64,000 nt of DNA, taken from contig QLIY01000576.1 of the NCBI GenBank assembly GCA_003260075.1, forward strand, positions 1-64,000, read 5' to 3'. Positions 1 to 13,606 of the stretch are shown here, one piece after another; the first letter of the stretch is position 1; every line of letters begins with the position of its first letter. The notes beneath the pieces were generated by a model. That model did no database searches, was not told where the DNA came from, and worked only from the letters and a program-made list of their open reading frames with translations. The position numbers and the translations under genes were made by a program. The DNA comes from Phallusia mammillata. Lineage: Eukaryota; Chordata; Ascidiacea; Phlebobranchia; Ascidiidae.

Positions 1-48
1 TTCCTTGCAAAAACTTTTGGGGACTTGCCTTGACTCGAACCACTAATG

Positions 49-507
49 TAGTGGTTTTCAACCGGGGTTCCGTACAACCCTAACAGGGGTTCCGTTAAGA
101 GTTGCACAGGTGTTCACAGCAGTTTGGTGTAGCAATTCAAACAAGAATGATTCATAATGTCATTGTTGTGAACAGCAATGCTCGCCTGTACGATCTAGTC
201 ATCCTTGGTTACACCATTGATCAATTGTGACGTAATAAACACAGTCTTGATACACTTTGGCTTAGTTGCAAGAATGTAGAAACGACCGATCCAAGCAACA
301 TGGCAATGCGTTTCAGTGAATCGTTTAATTGAAGTCAACTTTTGGCTTGGGGTGTGTTAAGTAAAATGTATGTTTTTTCTTTGATACTTGTATTATGTTT
401 GTGACGNTTGATACTTGTATTACATTAAAATTATTTTATGGGGGGTTCCGCAAAGTTTGACAAAACACCTTGAGGGTTACGTGCCACTAAAAGGTTGAAG
501 AGCACTG
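49..507. mobile_element. hAT-type MITE, 459 bp
   Basis: The ends are imperfect inverted repeats: TAGTGGTTTTCAACC on the left and GGTTGAAGAGCACTG on the right. An 8-bp direct repeat CACTAATG flanks it at 41-48 and 508-515. Eight-bp target duplications and CAGTG-like tips are typical of hAT transposons. No transposase reading frame is visible, so it is non-autonomous. Confidence 0.8.
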
Positions 508-907
508 CACTAATGACTTGGCTTGACACTCGAACCTCATTTGACTCGACTACCCCCCCCCCCTTGCCAATATTTGCTTCGGACAGCACAAAATCGGGAA
601 AAAGTTCCGCGAAGTTACGTATATTTTTATGCGCTTTAGTGTGGAGATTACATTTTTCGGCATGTGTGTGTGCACGTCTGTACCCCGGCAATGGCAGATA
701 AATTAGACAGTGATATACAACTAAGTACAACGCTATACTTAAGTACTCGGCATCGAAGGCATATACATGTGGTACTCGTACTCGCTTCCAAACCTGGTAT
801 CGTCCCATCACTACACTGGGCTACACCAAACAGCAGAAATTTGGCTAAACGCCGATGGTGTTGTGTGCAGACAATGGATAGGTACTGATACTTTGGTTTG
901 AGTTCAA

Positions 908-1615
908 TCAAGTCGTCTTGATTAAAGTACCGCGTTTTGGTGATTGCCTAACAACGATAACTTATACAAACTTGGAAAACTAGATAGTTCTAGTTGATCA
1001 AATTAGAGCAAAATGGCGGTAATTCTAATTCCAATCTAATTTAGAAATATTGAGTAGGCTCTGATTCTAATCTAATTCACAGGTTTGTCCAACGGAATTT
1101 TTAGGCCTGTGAAACGAGTATGCGTTTCATTTCCTAAGCGCACAAAGCTATGTCACCAACAAGGCCAAACCACACCACTGATCCACGTGAACGAGTTTCA
1201 GCTACGCCGAATTATTTTGTTCAAAACGTGCAAATCTTGGAGTTTAAATTTGAAATGTACTACAGTTGGTTGATTATATCTAATTCCAGTTAAATTTATG
1301 GTTTTTAAGAAAGTGGTAATTCTAATCTAATTTGAAAAAACTGAGATGCTTTAATTTTAATTCTAAACCAATTTTTAAAAACGAAAAAAATCTAGTTGTC
1401 CAACTCTGAACTTATAGCAAACAATCAAAATAATTCCAAATTGCAATGTTGCGGATTCGTTTTTAGCGTGGGAAACGAATTGTACAAAAACGCACAAGAA
1501 AATCACCTACAAAATCAATACATTTATGTAAAAGATTTTTTTACTTTTCACATTCATGCTAATGCATTTTCGATTACAAAATAACACATGCTGAACAACA
1601 GCAAACGAAAATGAT
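908..1615. repeat. Direct repeat copy A of a ~0.55-0.7 kb unit
   Basis: This block is repeated in the same orientation at 1899-2436. Both begin near a TACCGCGTT.TG.TCATTGCC-like stretch, share the AATTCTAATTCCAATCTAAT motif, and end in CAATTTCGGTTATA. Copy A has about 185 extra bases (roughly 1105-1290) that copy B lacks. No coding gene was recognised inside. Confidence 0.75.
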
Positions 1616-1664
1616 CCAATTGTTATCTCAATTTCGGTTATATCCCCCCCCCCCCCACCCCTGC

Positions 1665-1886
1665 CAGTGATTCTTAACTAGTGGTCAATGATGCTTTATG
1701 GTGGGTCCACAAGACGTTAATTTTATTTTGTGTTAAATTGGAAATAAGCTGGTTGCATATAATTGACTGAATATTTAGAACGAATAAAGCTTTTTTAGTT
1801 ATTGGTTTTGTTAACAATGGATAGGCCCACGATATTTATTTAAATGGACTGGTGGTCATGGCCTAAAACAAGTCGAGAACCACTTG
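1665..1886. mobile_element. hAT-like MITE, family shared with 20163-20474
   Basis: The element starts CAGTGATTCTTAACTAGTGG and ends near GTCGAGAACCACTT, an imperfect inverted repeat. Its interior (GGAAATAAGCTGGTTGCATA and following) matches the element at 20163-20474. It lies between the two copies of the 0.6-kb direct repeat. I did not find a clean target duplication. Confidence 0.6.
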
Positions 1887-1898
1887 GCTACACCAAAC

Positions 1899-2436
1899 AG
1901 TCGTCTTAATTCAACTACCGCGTTCTGATCATTGCCTAACAACGGTAACTTATACAGACTTGGAAAACTAGATAGGTCTAGTTGGTCAAATTAGAGCAAA
2001 ATGGCGGTAATTCTAATTCCAATCTAATTTAGAAATATTGAGTAGGCTCTGATTCTAATCAAATTCACAGGTTTGTCCAACGGCATTTTTAGGCATGAGT
2101 TAAATTTATGGTTTTTGAGAGTGGTAATTCTAATCTAATTTGTAAAAACTGAGTTGCTCTAATTTTAATTCTAATCCAATTTTTAAAAACGAAAAAAATC
2201 TAGTTGTCCAAGTCTGAACTTATAGCAAACTAACCCCCCCCCCGTTGCGGATTCGTTTTTAGCGTGGGAAACGAATTGTACAAAAACGCACGAGAAAATC
2301 ACCTACAAAATCAATATCAATACATTTATGTAAAAGATTTTTTTTTTACTTTTCACATTCATGCTAATGCATTTTCGGTTACAAAGTAACACACGCTGAA
2401 CAACAGTAAACGAAAATGATCCAATTGTTATCTCAA
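1899..2436. repeat. Direct repeat copy B
   Basis: Second copy of the block at 908-1615, in the same orientation. It is shorter by about 185 bases and has a run of C at about 2232-2241 where copy A has ordinary sequence. Its tail is nearly identical to that of copy A. Confidence 0.75.
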
Positions 2437-2721
2437 TTTCGGTTATAAATGGCACAAATTTTGTGCAATTTTCTTAACTCTTCTTAATTTAAAATAAGCT
2501 CTCAAAATAAGCCTGTTGAAATAGTGGAAAGCAAATGCAGTACGATGATGTGCAGCGAGATTTAATATAAACTGTGGAATAACGGTGCACCACAAAACAA
2601 CCAGCCATGTGAAACTAACATTGAGGTTACATCTGCACAGGACGCACGTAATATTCACACCAGTACAGCAATTCAATTAAAATCTAATGTAAAAGACATA
2701 AATTATTTTCTTTGAACAAAT

Positions 2722-5700
2722 TCAAAATTCGAGAATATCAAATACACTATTGGAGTCTTCGTCCAGTCTAGGCTTTTTCGAAATTTGTAAACTGCGTTCA
2801 ACGCTTTTGTTCTTTTTCGACGCTTTTCGGGGTGATACTGCCTGCAGCAAGACAAACCGATCAGTAAAACTGTACTGTTACATAAAGCAGTGTTTCGGCG
2901 AAATTCCCAAACCCATAGAATAATAAAGCAAATAAACTTTTATCCACAGAATAATGCACCTGAGAAATTTACTGGGTCTGTAACTAGCTTTATAGTAAAA
3001 GCTTATCATTGAACGTCTTTAAAGGTTTTGCAAAGAAAAATGTAACATAGTTTGTAGAACCAATAGGAAAATAATGCTGGCCACCCCAGACTTGTGAAAC
3101 ACTTTAACTTGTAATAAAACAAGTGTTAGACTTACCTTAAAAACCATTTTATCTGAATTTTGTGCTCCCTGGATATAGTTTGCATCTTTAAAGTTAGCGA
3201 ACTTCGACAAAACACTCGCATTTCGCCGCAGAAAGGAACATTTCTTGGCCACCTGGAACATACACCACATTTTAATGATAAACAACAATGCTTTGACGAA
3301 TCAAGCAGTTTTCATGACCACTTAGGGACCAGTTTTAGCAGCCACCTTTAATTTTTTCTTATGTACAAAATGTCTGATGTTAAATTTTACGACCAATAAC
3401 TGATTTTTCAAAAAAGCTTTTGAGAAAAAAAAAAATGTTAAAGCAGCCTTTGTTGAGGTTACGAATCTTTACTTTCTTTACCGGTCAGTACAGCATTTAC
3501 TAACAATGATAAAAGCAGTTTTTTAAAGTTACTTGTATTTGAAAGTACTGCCTACGTAAGGTAATTGGTAAAAATAAAAAAATTGCGCGTTTTATAAAGG
3601 TAAAAACTAGTATTATGGCGCTATTTAACAAGCATGGTTTGAGTAGTTTCAGTGGTAAAGTTTTCTTGTGGTTATACGTTCTTGCATCAACCATAAACTT
3701 ATGTCTAGACATTACACAAACCTTTGCTTGCTGAAGACTGGTGGATCGTGTAAGCAATGGAGTAGGTTTACCTAAAATAATTTTAACACTTAAAAGTGTA
3801 GCAGAAAATATAGTAAATACTAAGTTGTTTGCAGACAAAACCTACTTCTGGAATCTTCATTGACTTCCGATAAAATATTTCGTGATGCAATGACAGTTTT
3901 TCCATGTTTCAGCAATTGGGAATCTTCATCAAGTTCACTATAAAATAATCAGTTTTTGAAACTAAACCAAACAATTCCACATTAAAGGGAAGACTTTGTT
4001 TGGGCAACAAACATGTTTGCATAAAAGACCACAAATACTGTCTAAGAACTATTCTTTACCGGGAAGATATGGCAAGCAGCCCTTAAAACTGAAACAAATT
4101 TATTGAAAAAAGTTTGTATTTGGTGTAATCATATTTTTGTTAGGCCTTGTATATTACTTTTATTAAAAGTTAGTAGTTTGTCATGTACTTGGTTTGTACC
4201 AGCTCTACTATTTTATTCAATACATGTGCACACACCAGTAGTGTTTAGCCTTAATAGAAAGCTTCAGATTAATTGAACCTACTCTTTGTCAACAGTTTGT
4301 GAACACAAATATTCTTCTCTCTCCAATCTCATTCTCCTCCACTGACTTTCCTCATTTTCAGGTTTAGTTTCACATTCTTCATTTTCATCACCAGACGAAA
4401 ACATGTCTTCATTTAAACTGGAATCTGGTTTAGGTAAAAAAAATCCACAGAAATATGTTATTTTAAACATTTTGGAAAAGCAAGTAAGATAAATTCTAAA
4501 AGATATTTTACCAATATTTTTCCATCTGAATTTGCGTTTTCTTCTCATCTCTACAGCATCCTCAACAAATGCTTCTTGCAGCAAGTTAATGTCTCTTTGG
4601 TCTTCATCCAACAATTGTTTTAAATGAACTTTGTTCACCTAAACAATAGTAAGTAATTATTACCCCAAACAAAAGTTTCACTTCAATTTTTAGGTTTAGC
4701 AAATCAATTTTCCTCTAAAATGCCCCCCCCCCGACAAAAACAATATGTGTCCCCTTCAGGGAAGGGGACCCATAAAAATGGGAAGTGCGGTGTCATGCTT
4801 ATAACCCCCCCCCCTTATTACCCCAAACAAAAGTTTCACTTCAATTTTTAGGTTTAGCAAATAAATTTTCCTCTAAAATGTCAAAAAATGGGAAGTGCGG
4901 TGTCATGCTTATAGTAATTACTTGATTATGAATATCTTCTTCACCAGGAAGAACTTCATCATTTTCTTCTTCTTCATAAAAATCTAAATAACACATTTTA
5001 ATGATTTTAGACATCATAAATTTTAGATTGCTGGATAAGTTAAAATTTCAGCTAAGTGATAAGTAAATTTGTAAGACACATATTTCCAGGGTCAATTTGC
5101 ACTTTAAAACATAACTAGTTTAATATTTATATGGAGCCAATCACATTTGCAAAATCGTTTATTTCTGATAGCAAGATGTACAACATTTTCATTTAGAAAC
5201 CTTTAAACGAACCATTGTTTTCTTCATCTTCATCATCAGTTCCAACATCCGATCCTGATAATTCTGCTTCTTCCTCAAGAAAGTTTTTCATCAATGCTGC
5301 TTGTACTTGCTTCTTTTTGCGGACAATTGTTATCCCTTCACCATCACTTTCCTGATAATCAAACAATTTAGGTAAATCTGGTCATTAAAAAGAGTTTGCA
5401 ACAGGAGTACCTCACTAAGATCCTCATCAGAAAATTTGTTGGAGACAGTTTCTAAACAAATGACCTTAGTTAAATTATAAAGTTTAACAAACCTTTAAAA
5501 ATAGAAAAATTAAAAAAGGTGTTTAGTAAACAAAACTTTGCCCCACACACCGGGTTCCACTTGAAATCCAAAACTTTCATTTCCATTTTGTTCTGCAGCA
5601 TCCTCAGACACTGATGATTCTAATGAAAAGCAATCTTACAAATTTTCTTGATTGTGAAAATTGAGTAGGGATAATTACCTTGAAACTTTCCAGAGCAAAG

Positions 5701-8700
5701 TTCAAGTAGTTGAGACATATTGCAGTCATTTGCATTGTCATCCTCAGCGCCAGGGGGAAGAAAGTTCAGTGACTACAAAATCATGAAACACAAAAATGAA
5801 TGTAGTGAATTATGCAACACAAAGTTAATCAAAATTTCATTTAACATGTGCTGTTAATAATAGCAAAAGTAGAAAAAAAAATCTTTTTTAGAAATCGTAG
5901 TTCTAAAAAGTGTACTCTGATTGTCACAGAGCTTCGTTGTGACACAACAATCTCTATAGAGAAGAGCATTATTCCTATTTTTTTGTGGAAATTAAATTAA
6001 AACAAAAATCTCAAAAAAAAATAAAAATTTTTGTGAGCAGGAAAAATGAAATGTTTGCCAAACCTTTTCAGATTTTGCCTCTTTTATAAAACCATCTGAA
6101 TCAATAAATTGAGATTCTCCATCACCACGTGATTGGGAAGCTGAGGTGTTCGGTGAATGAACAACATTAAAAATTGAATCTTCATCAAAGTTGAGCTGAA
6201 AAATGATATGGGAACGGTCAAATTTCAACCAAATAAAAACAATAACACACCTAACTTAAAGTGATAAACATTTTTTAAAAGGAACATTAGCCAGCTGTTC
6301 AGGGACAAATGTATTAAATACTCCCATTCTCATTAGCAACATAAAACTCCAAAATAAGAGCTCTAACTGGGCAAGATGTATCAATGAAACTATATGAAAC
6401 AACACTTTGTGGCACAAAACATACGGACCATAATGGTTAAAACGAAAAAGTAGTGATTAAATACTTGTGTCCCTCAGTGCAAACAATAGAACAAATAATA
6501 CTAAAAAATAACATACTTTAGGTTTAGAGTAATCCGATATATTGGACAACTCTGGTTGGTTCGGAGGAATCATTGAACTGTATAGGTTATCAAATGACTG
6601 TTCTGACACTTCATCCCTGCTTGAGTTCAGTTTTCTTAAATAGAACATACAGTTTAAAAGGTTGACTTTTTTTAAATTTAAATTTTTTGAGGTAATGTAA
6701 TCACTTTATTGAATCATCAAACAGAAGCATGGAACCTTCTCTTGGTAACTGGGGTAAAGAGGTTTCACTTCTGTGCACAGGTGAGGGATTCTGAAAATTT
6801 GGATGAGAGTTCGATTCAGAAGGAACATCTACCAGTAAAATAAGATCAAAATTATGATGTGCACATAAATTATTGGGGTAGTTTCAGATAAGCACTTTGA
6901 CTGATACTTCTTATGCCAATAAAAGTGTTATTTGGGTAAAAGCAGTTCTAAAATGGTTCAATAATTGCTCAACAAGATTAGTTGGCTAGAACTGGGCAGG
7001 TAGCCACACCCAAATGACATATTCTATCAATGGTAAAATGTCCTTAGAATCAGATTTTGCAAAAAAATGTAGATGGCAAGTGGAACAAATTTTAGGACTC
7101 TAAAACATTAAATAAAATGCCAAATTACAATACCCCAAAGAGCAGTTGATCACCCAAATCTACAGCAATTTATACGCATTTACAAGGTCACAAATTGACA
7201 GAAAATTGGGGTGAATAAAGCTATCTGAAATATGAACATTATTTCAAAAATATGGTATTGGTTAAAAAACAAGAAACTCTTTTACGAACCAGCAATGGAT
7301 GAGGATAAGTCTTCACTTTCCTCATCATCAATAACAGGAAGTCGGTTTTCTTTCTTTTCATATTGCAGTTCCATTTCATCATCCAATGATTCATTGTCTG
7401 ACCAATCACCATCATCTAATTCTTCTTCACTTTCATCAACTTCCTCATTGTCAAGACGATTAATTGCCTGTTACATTAAACTTTGTATGTATACGTTTGT
7501 AACATGGTAATATCATAACTCCAAAATATATGAAAACTTGTGCAAATGTTTCTCAACTTATGATATAGGGTCCTGGAGCTAAAATTGACATGCAAATTTT
7601 TTGAAGAAAAAGATACAGGACAGTACAATCTAAACACTAACAAAAACTATGAAGAGCCATTTGTGGTATGGTAATTTAAAATTAATAGAAAACTATATCT
7701 GCAAACAATCCCAATTGAGTAACATATTATGCATGTATACATACATACATAAATATATGTACATTACACGAAATAATTATTTTTAATATATTTGGCAAAA
7801 AAACTCATTGTCCCCCCCCCCAACATATTATGCATGTATACATACATACATAAATATATGTACATTACATGAAATAATTATTTTTAATATATTTGGCAAA
7901 AAACAAGTAAATCATCCCATTGTTTTAAGTGGGAGGGAAAATACAAAACCAACATGCAGCCTCAGAGCAATGACTTGCAGACCTCTTACATGAGGTACAG
8001 TAATGGTCCATTGTTTGCAAATATGGTGCACATACTTACTTCTCTTTTCAATCTTTCCTGCATTCTGCGTTGCTTCATTTTAGCATTTAACTTGTCTTTT
8101 AATTTATGGTAGTTGCCACCACAAGAACTCAACAGTGTCTCTGAAACATATGATGTTTGACTTCTATTGTAATGATATAAAAATGTTTTTTTTTCCAGAA
8201 TGGCACCAACTTATACCTTCACTTAATAAATTGGAAACCGGTTCTTGTGCAACAACAACATTGTTCACCAACTCTGATCCAGTTCCATCAGCACGATCTT
8301 CTTTTTGCACAATTCTACAAAAAAAACTTTGTAAAAAGTTTGGCCTTGAACAATGCTTTCTTCGTGTCACATTAAACTTACGTAAACTGAACCCTCTTTG
8401 GTTTTGTTGCAGATTTTTTGGTTGAATGTTTAAGAAAACGTTGCAAAAATTTTGACACGCCATTTGTTTCTGACTTGTTTTCGCTTTCATCCGTCAAAGT
8501 AATAAAGCCTGTAAAAATACAAAATATGTACAGATGATTTTTGACCACCACAAACTGATTATACCTGTATTTTCAGCTTGTGTACCACTACTACCATTCT
8601 TCACAACATGAAGTTCTGGAAGTTTTATACCTCTTGATTCTAACAACTTTTGCTTTTTGCTGCGCAAAGTTGACTGAGTATTATTGCTCACTACATCACC

Positions 8701-11700
8701 AATTTGAGAGTTTAATTCAGCTGAATCAGAGTCCGTTGGTTTTTTTGCCTCATCCTCATTAAGGTTATTAATTTTGTCTTGCTTGTTAATTGATAGTGAT
8801 GGGACTTGTGAAGGCTGGTTTTCCTGAACAATTAAAGCAGATTTAAATTTTTTTTATGATACCCATAATAATTACGCTTTTGCAGTATTTACACTAATAT
8901 AGTGTTTGCATTATTTGCTGTTCATATTAACACTAAAATATAGTTGTGACTATCAATAATAATTAGTGCGGCACATATCAGGGATATTGTAATTTGCAAG
9001 ATTAAACTTTTCATGGAAATTTTCTTGTTAATGTAAACAAATTTAACAAAAAAAAAGCTAACAGATTTTTGATTTGACACATCAAAAAATACCATGGTTG
9101 GTGAAATTGAGGGTCGCTGAAGAAAATCTGACAACTTTTTGGCTTCAGGTATGAAATAAGGAAGATTTACTGCAGATTCTGCAAATAAAATTATATTTCA
9201 GTGAACAACAACTTTGCTAAACTTATGAACTTTAATTACATATACAACACATTGTTAAGTTAGTCACATAGATTTCCTCATAAACCAACAACAAGTTGCA
9301 TTAAGTTAGTTACCTCGTATAATTCGCTGTGTTTCACTTTTAATTTCCAGATCATTTGGTAGTGACCTTGTTCGTGGTTTGTGAATTCCACTGAATGAAT
9401 CTGTGAGATGTTTCTCTCCACTATACCCATCATCATCATCACTATCATCATTCTACATGTCACAGTGATTACAGAAATTTTTTGTGTTGCTAAAAGTTTA
9501 AAAAACACGCATCTTACATGATTTGCCTGTCGCTGAACTGCATCTTTGTTACGAAAAATTCGAATTGGTGGGTTTTCATCCTCATCATCACTACTTGACT
9601 CTATTAAAACATTTGTTTTTAGAAATTAACACAATACAGGGATTCATTAGATTCACTAAAACAATTCAAACAAATATGCCCAAACCAACAGTAACAGACT
9701 CCTGTAGGTTGTTATCTACAAACAATGTTGTCTTTGGCCATTTTTTGTTCACAATCAATGGATCAATTAAATTAACCAGTTTATAATTTTATATTTTTCT
9801 CAAACCTGATGAACTACTTGATTCATCAGAATCTTCATCGATCTCCGAAAGCGTTTTTTTTACAATCTGTAATCGCAACACAACAAAAATAAAACAAACC
9901 CACACACCACAATTAAGTTTGGGTTTATAGCATATATCAGGGATGTGCAACTTGGGGCCAGCGAGGTCAAATGTAGCCCTCTGATTAAAGGTTGTCCAGC
10001 CCGCAGAGACACTTGAATTTCAAATGTACTGACAAACGAGTCCAAATATTACATATTTTTTAACAGATCAATGTCCCTGGTGCTACTTTTCCGTGACCGG
10101 ACAATATACAGCCAGAAATTAAATGTGAATTTTACTTGTAGTTGTTAACTCAATGTAGACATATTTGGTGTGCAACAAAGCAAAATCACCTTGTGTTATA
10201 GATAGGTGCAGCCCATGATCTACTGTAATTGTATCTGGTCCCACAGGGACAAAGGGCATACACCCCTGCCATATATAATTCAAGTGAATTACATTTTACA
10301 AATCAAAAATCACTTTCAAAATTTAAAGACAAAGATAGCTTTCAACATACATTTGTTTTCTCTTCTTCATCATCAGAATCAACAAAAACTCTTCTCCTTC
10401 GTTTCAATTCTTGACATTTATTTTCATTTTCACCTTGACAAAATAGCGTTAGTTTGGTTTGTGTTTTTTTATATATTTCACCATGTGAAACAAACATAAT
10501 TCAACACAGAAAGTTGATCAAACAAGCATGGCAGAATTTCAACTATAAAGCAGTCTACCTGAATCTGAAGAACTTTCAGTGTTTCCTGAGAGATTATTTG
10601 TGTCCTATAATATTAAGCAAAAAAATAAATGTGAGGCAACAAAGCACAGTTCAAAGCTAATGCACACATTTTTGAACATATTTCAATACATTTAGTAGGT
10701 TTAATTTTACCACATAACCTTTTGGTGCTGTTTAAAAGCCACATAATAGTTGCGGGGGACAAAAATTTTTTGAAACATTGGTATCTTTTGTTTTTGGCAA
10801 TAGAAGGTTAGCTTTTCTTGTCAACATAGCTGATGGGACTACTTTTATATTTATGTGAATAATTTCAGATTTACTAAAAAGTTTGTCCCCCCCCCCAACC
10901 TTTTGGTGCTGTTTAAAAGCCACATAATAGTTGCGGGGGACAAACAATTTTTGAAACTTTGGTGCCTATCTTTTGTTTTGCCCCCCCCCCTATTACAATA
11001 AAAAACTGCCGGAAGAGCTAAAAATTCTGTTAATATGTTATGCCTGGCAGCAACAGTGTATTCATTTCTTTGATAACTTTGATACAATGAAAAAGCCAAA
11101 AAAAAACACCCCCCCCCCCAAAGGGGTGGACAAACTTCAGGGAAGAAAAAAAAAAAAGAAAAAAAAAAAATCGAGTAAAATCAAGATGTGTCCCCTTCAA
11201 GGAATGGGACCCATCCCCCCCCCCTCAAATAAACCATGTTAAAGTCAAGATAACACAGAAATTTCTTTGATAACTTTGATACAATGAAAAAGCCAAAAAA
11301 AACACAAGCTACAACTATTTCTTTGTTTTTGAATTACTGCCGACCAAACTTGCAGCAGTTAGGTACTGTTTGTAAACTAATCAAACATTTCAAGTTGGTA
11401 ATAACACTGATTTTCATGGCTTCAGGACTTTTTGCATTTCATTTGGTCTTTTGTTGGTAATCCGGGGTAAATCACTGTTTAAAAATGTATTGTTTTATCA
11501 CCCCATTACTAAAAACCATTTGAGGTAAAATCGGGCGACAGAGAACTTCAGCAAGGTTTTTTTATTCTATTTGAGTATATAAACAGCATTCTAATAAACA
11601 TGAATGTTTACAAAGCTAATAACTGTGATTCCCAACCTGGGGTTAGCATACACTCACAGGAATTAGGATCGGGGGGATCCGTTTAAGGGGGAGTAAATGC

Positions 11701-13396
11701 AAGAATTTTAATAGTTTTCAATATTTGAAAGTTTTCAAAATATTGCACTACCCAAACTTACTATTCTTATTGTCAGACAGTGCTTAAACTATCAATACAT
11801 TAACAACCTTAAATATAAGTACTATTTGGTCATATCTAATCATAAATAAGTTTTTGTAACCATATTTTTTGTAAATTTTTGTGAAACATACAATACAAAC
11901 CTTAATTGTTTCTGGTTCACAATCAGATTCATCAGATTGAAGGAAATTATATGCTTTAGCAGACTTAAAAACATCTGAAAAAAAATCATGGAGATTATGT
12001 ATCTTTTTGCTAATTGGATTTTAAAACAGTCACTTCTTTAAATCTTAATTGTTTACTCTTTTCCATCAAACATAAATGATTTAGGCAAACTCAGAGATTA
12101 AAAAAAATGTAGATTTCTGAATGCTAGAAATTTTGCAATGAATTCCTGGGAATATGGCAACAGAGTAAAATACAACAAAAGTGTATTATTTATTTACATT
12201 TTTGACTGCTAAACTTCATCGCTACTAATAGCAACTTTTCGCAAAAGTGATAAACTATCCTTTGTTTACCACTTTTGCAAAATGTTGCCAGTAATGCAAT
12301 AGGATAAGACCCCCCCCCCATTTACATTTTTGACTGCTAAACTTCATCGCTACTAATAGCAACTTTTTGCAAAAGTGATAAACTATCCTTTGTTTATCAC
12401 TTTTGCAAAATGTTGCCAGTAATGCAATAGGATAGGATAGTTTATGAAATTTGCTTGGCAACTAGTGGTGTTGAATACCTGACAATATAGACAACATTCA
12501 TAATGTGATATTTTCCGTTGAAAATTACCCTAAACTTGAAATGAACAAAAAAACAAACCTATTAAAATTATTTGAGGTTATGGTCCAACTTAATTTGCAG
12601 TAAAAGAACTAAAATATACTTTATGCTTTATTTTTAGAAAAATGCAAAAAAACACTCAATGTTGTTTAAAATGATAAATTGCAGTGACTAAGGGCAGAGT
12701 ACCAAAAAATTGCAATGCTTCATGCTTTGCTTTCCTTACAAACAAACATTACCATGTAAAAACAGAACTAACGGAAGCAACTTAAGAATGAATGCATCTT
12801 TAGTCGGATGTGCTGTGAAACATATCCCCCCCCCCCAAAAAATTGCAATGCTTCATGCTTTGCTTTCCTTACAAACAAACATTGCCATGTAAAAACAGAA
12901 CTAACGGAACGGAAGCAACTTAACAATCAATGCATTTTTAGTTGGATGTGCTGTGAAACATATCACTGACTGGACAATGCTCAAGCCAAGATGGAGAAGT
13001 GATTGTGCCAAAGACTCAAGCACAAATACCCTAGTTACCAAGTGATGTTTATTGGCCGACAAATGTGCGATAACAAATAGGTTGATACCAATAATTAGTA
13101 AAATGCTAAATATCTTTGCCGACAAAAGCATGGTTAAGTTGTATCTTCGAAAAGTTTAAGTATTAAGATATTGACTAAACAGAACTATTTATGTATTCAA
13201 ATATAGCCATACTGATGACACAGGTGTACTTAGTATTCAAATGCAATTAGCAGGTTGCATTCATTGCATTGCAACAACACTATATTTGTTTCAAACATGA
13301 GGTTGGAGAAAAAACTCATTGAATTAGATAAATTTAGCTCGAATAATATGTATTACCTGTCCCAAGACTTTCTTCGTCACTTGGCAATAATGTCAT
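2722..13396 (-). CDS. CLSPN: Claspin, S-phase checkpoint mediator (27 exons)
   Basis: Claspin couples ATR to Chk1 activation at stalled forks and acts in the nucleus. The exons read in minus order are 13396-13357, 11974-11901, 10604-10559, 10433-10351, 9866-9806, 9600-9518, 9452-9314, 9178-9093, 8823-8565, 8508-8382, 8314-8217, 8140-8040, 7467-7290, 6828-6705, 6634-6517, 6195-6064, 5772-5679, 5619-5551, 5451-5411, 5351-5201, 4983-4922, 4638-4512, 4424-4283, 3937-3846, 3771-3722, 3252-3136 and 2841-2722. All phases close, giving about 937 residues, somewhat shorter than vertebrate claspin. Family signatures are very acidic Ser-rich blocks, QLLELCSGKF (as in the Chk1-binding repeats), SMLLFDDS, IDSDGF, AELSGSDVGTDDED, RRKRKFRWKNIG with SQWRRMRLEREE, and a C-terminal KKPRLDEDSNSVFDILEF tail. 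The first Met opens MTLLPSDEE. The exon 8 donor is ambiguous: 9063 is also in phase. Identification rests on remembered vertebrate claspin. Confidence 0.93.
4657..4915. repeat. Poly-C-bounded local duplication in a claspin intron
   Basis: The segment beginning TTATTACCCCAAACAAAAGT occurs at about 4657-4801 and again at 4816-4915, separated by a run of C. The first copy carries an extra C-run plus about 40 bases ending GGGGACCCAT, the 3' end of a repeat also seen near 33240 and 39260. The second copy lacks it. This looks like two alleles of one locus placed in tandem. Confidence 0.75.
7724..7903. repeat. Poly-C-bounded duplication
   Basis: A block from AACATATTATGCATGTATAC to the following AATATATTTGGCAAAAAA is repeated almost exactly on both sides of a C-run at about 7809-7819, with a CACGAA/CATGAA difference. 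It lies in a claspin intron. Confidence 0.8.
9938..10268. mobile_element. hAT-type MITE in a claspin intron, 331 bp
   Basis: The left tip is CAGGGATGTGCAAC and the right tip is GGCATACACCCCTG, imperfect inverted repeats. The flanks GCATATAT (9930-9937) and CCATATAT (10269-10276) match at 7 of 8 bases, as expected for an old hAT target duplication. No open frame of note. Confidence 0.7.
10710..11225. repeat. Cluster of poly-C tracts with duplicated intron sequence
   Basis: AACCTTTTGGTGCTGTTTAA and about 80 following bases occur at about 10717 and again at about 10899, after a C-run, with scattered base differences. Further C-runs lie near 10981, 11109 and 11215, and an ATGTGTCCCCTTC..GGGACCCAT repeat end lies near 11187-11213. 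No gene besides claspin introns. Confidence 0.75.
12185..12434. repeat. Poly-C-bounded duplication
   Basis: CATTTTTGACTGCTAAACTT and its continuation occur before and after a C-run at about 12310-12318, with small differences such as TTTTCGC/TTTTTGC. Within claspin intron 1. Confidence 0.8.
12705..12965. repeat. Poly-C-bounded duplication
   Basis: AAAAATTGCAATGCTTCATG and about 120 following bases are repeated on both sides of a C-run at about 12825-12835. The copies differ by substitutions and a small GGAAC duplication. Within claspin intron 1. Confidence 0.8.
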
Positions 13397-13606
13397 AGTG
13401 CTTTTTGCAGTTAGATTTACAACAATTCAGCTTCTTACTGTAAAAAAACACAGTCAAAACTTTCTATCTAAATTACAGACAAAAACATGAAGAACAATCG
13501 ACAATCCAACTATTGTTTTTTTGACAAACAACGACAACGGTACAACGCGTCAAGCCGTCAAGTTACTGAAGAAAAACGGAAAACCGAACACAAAACAATA
13601 TCTTTG

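Noticed and set aside
7232-7510. Ser-rich plus-strand frame
   Set aside because: It is antisense to the acidic claspin exon at 7467-7290.
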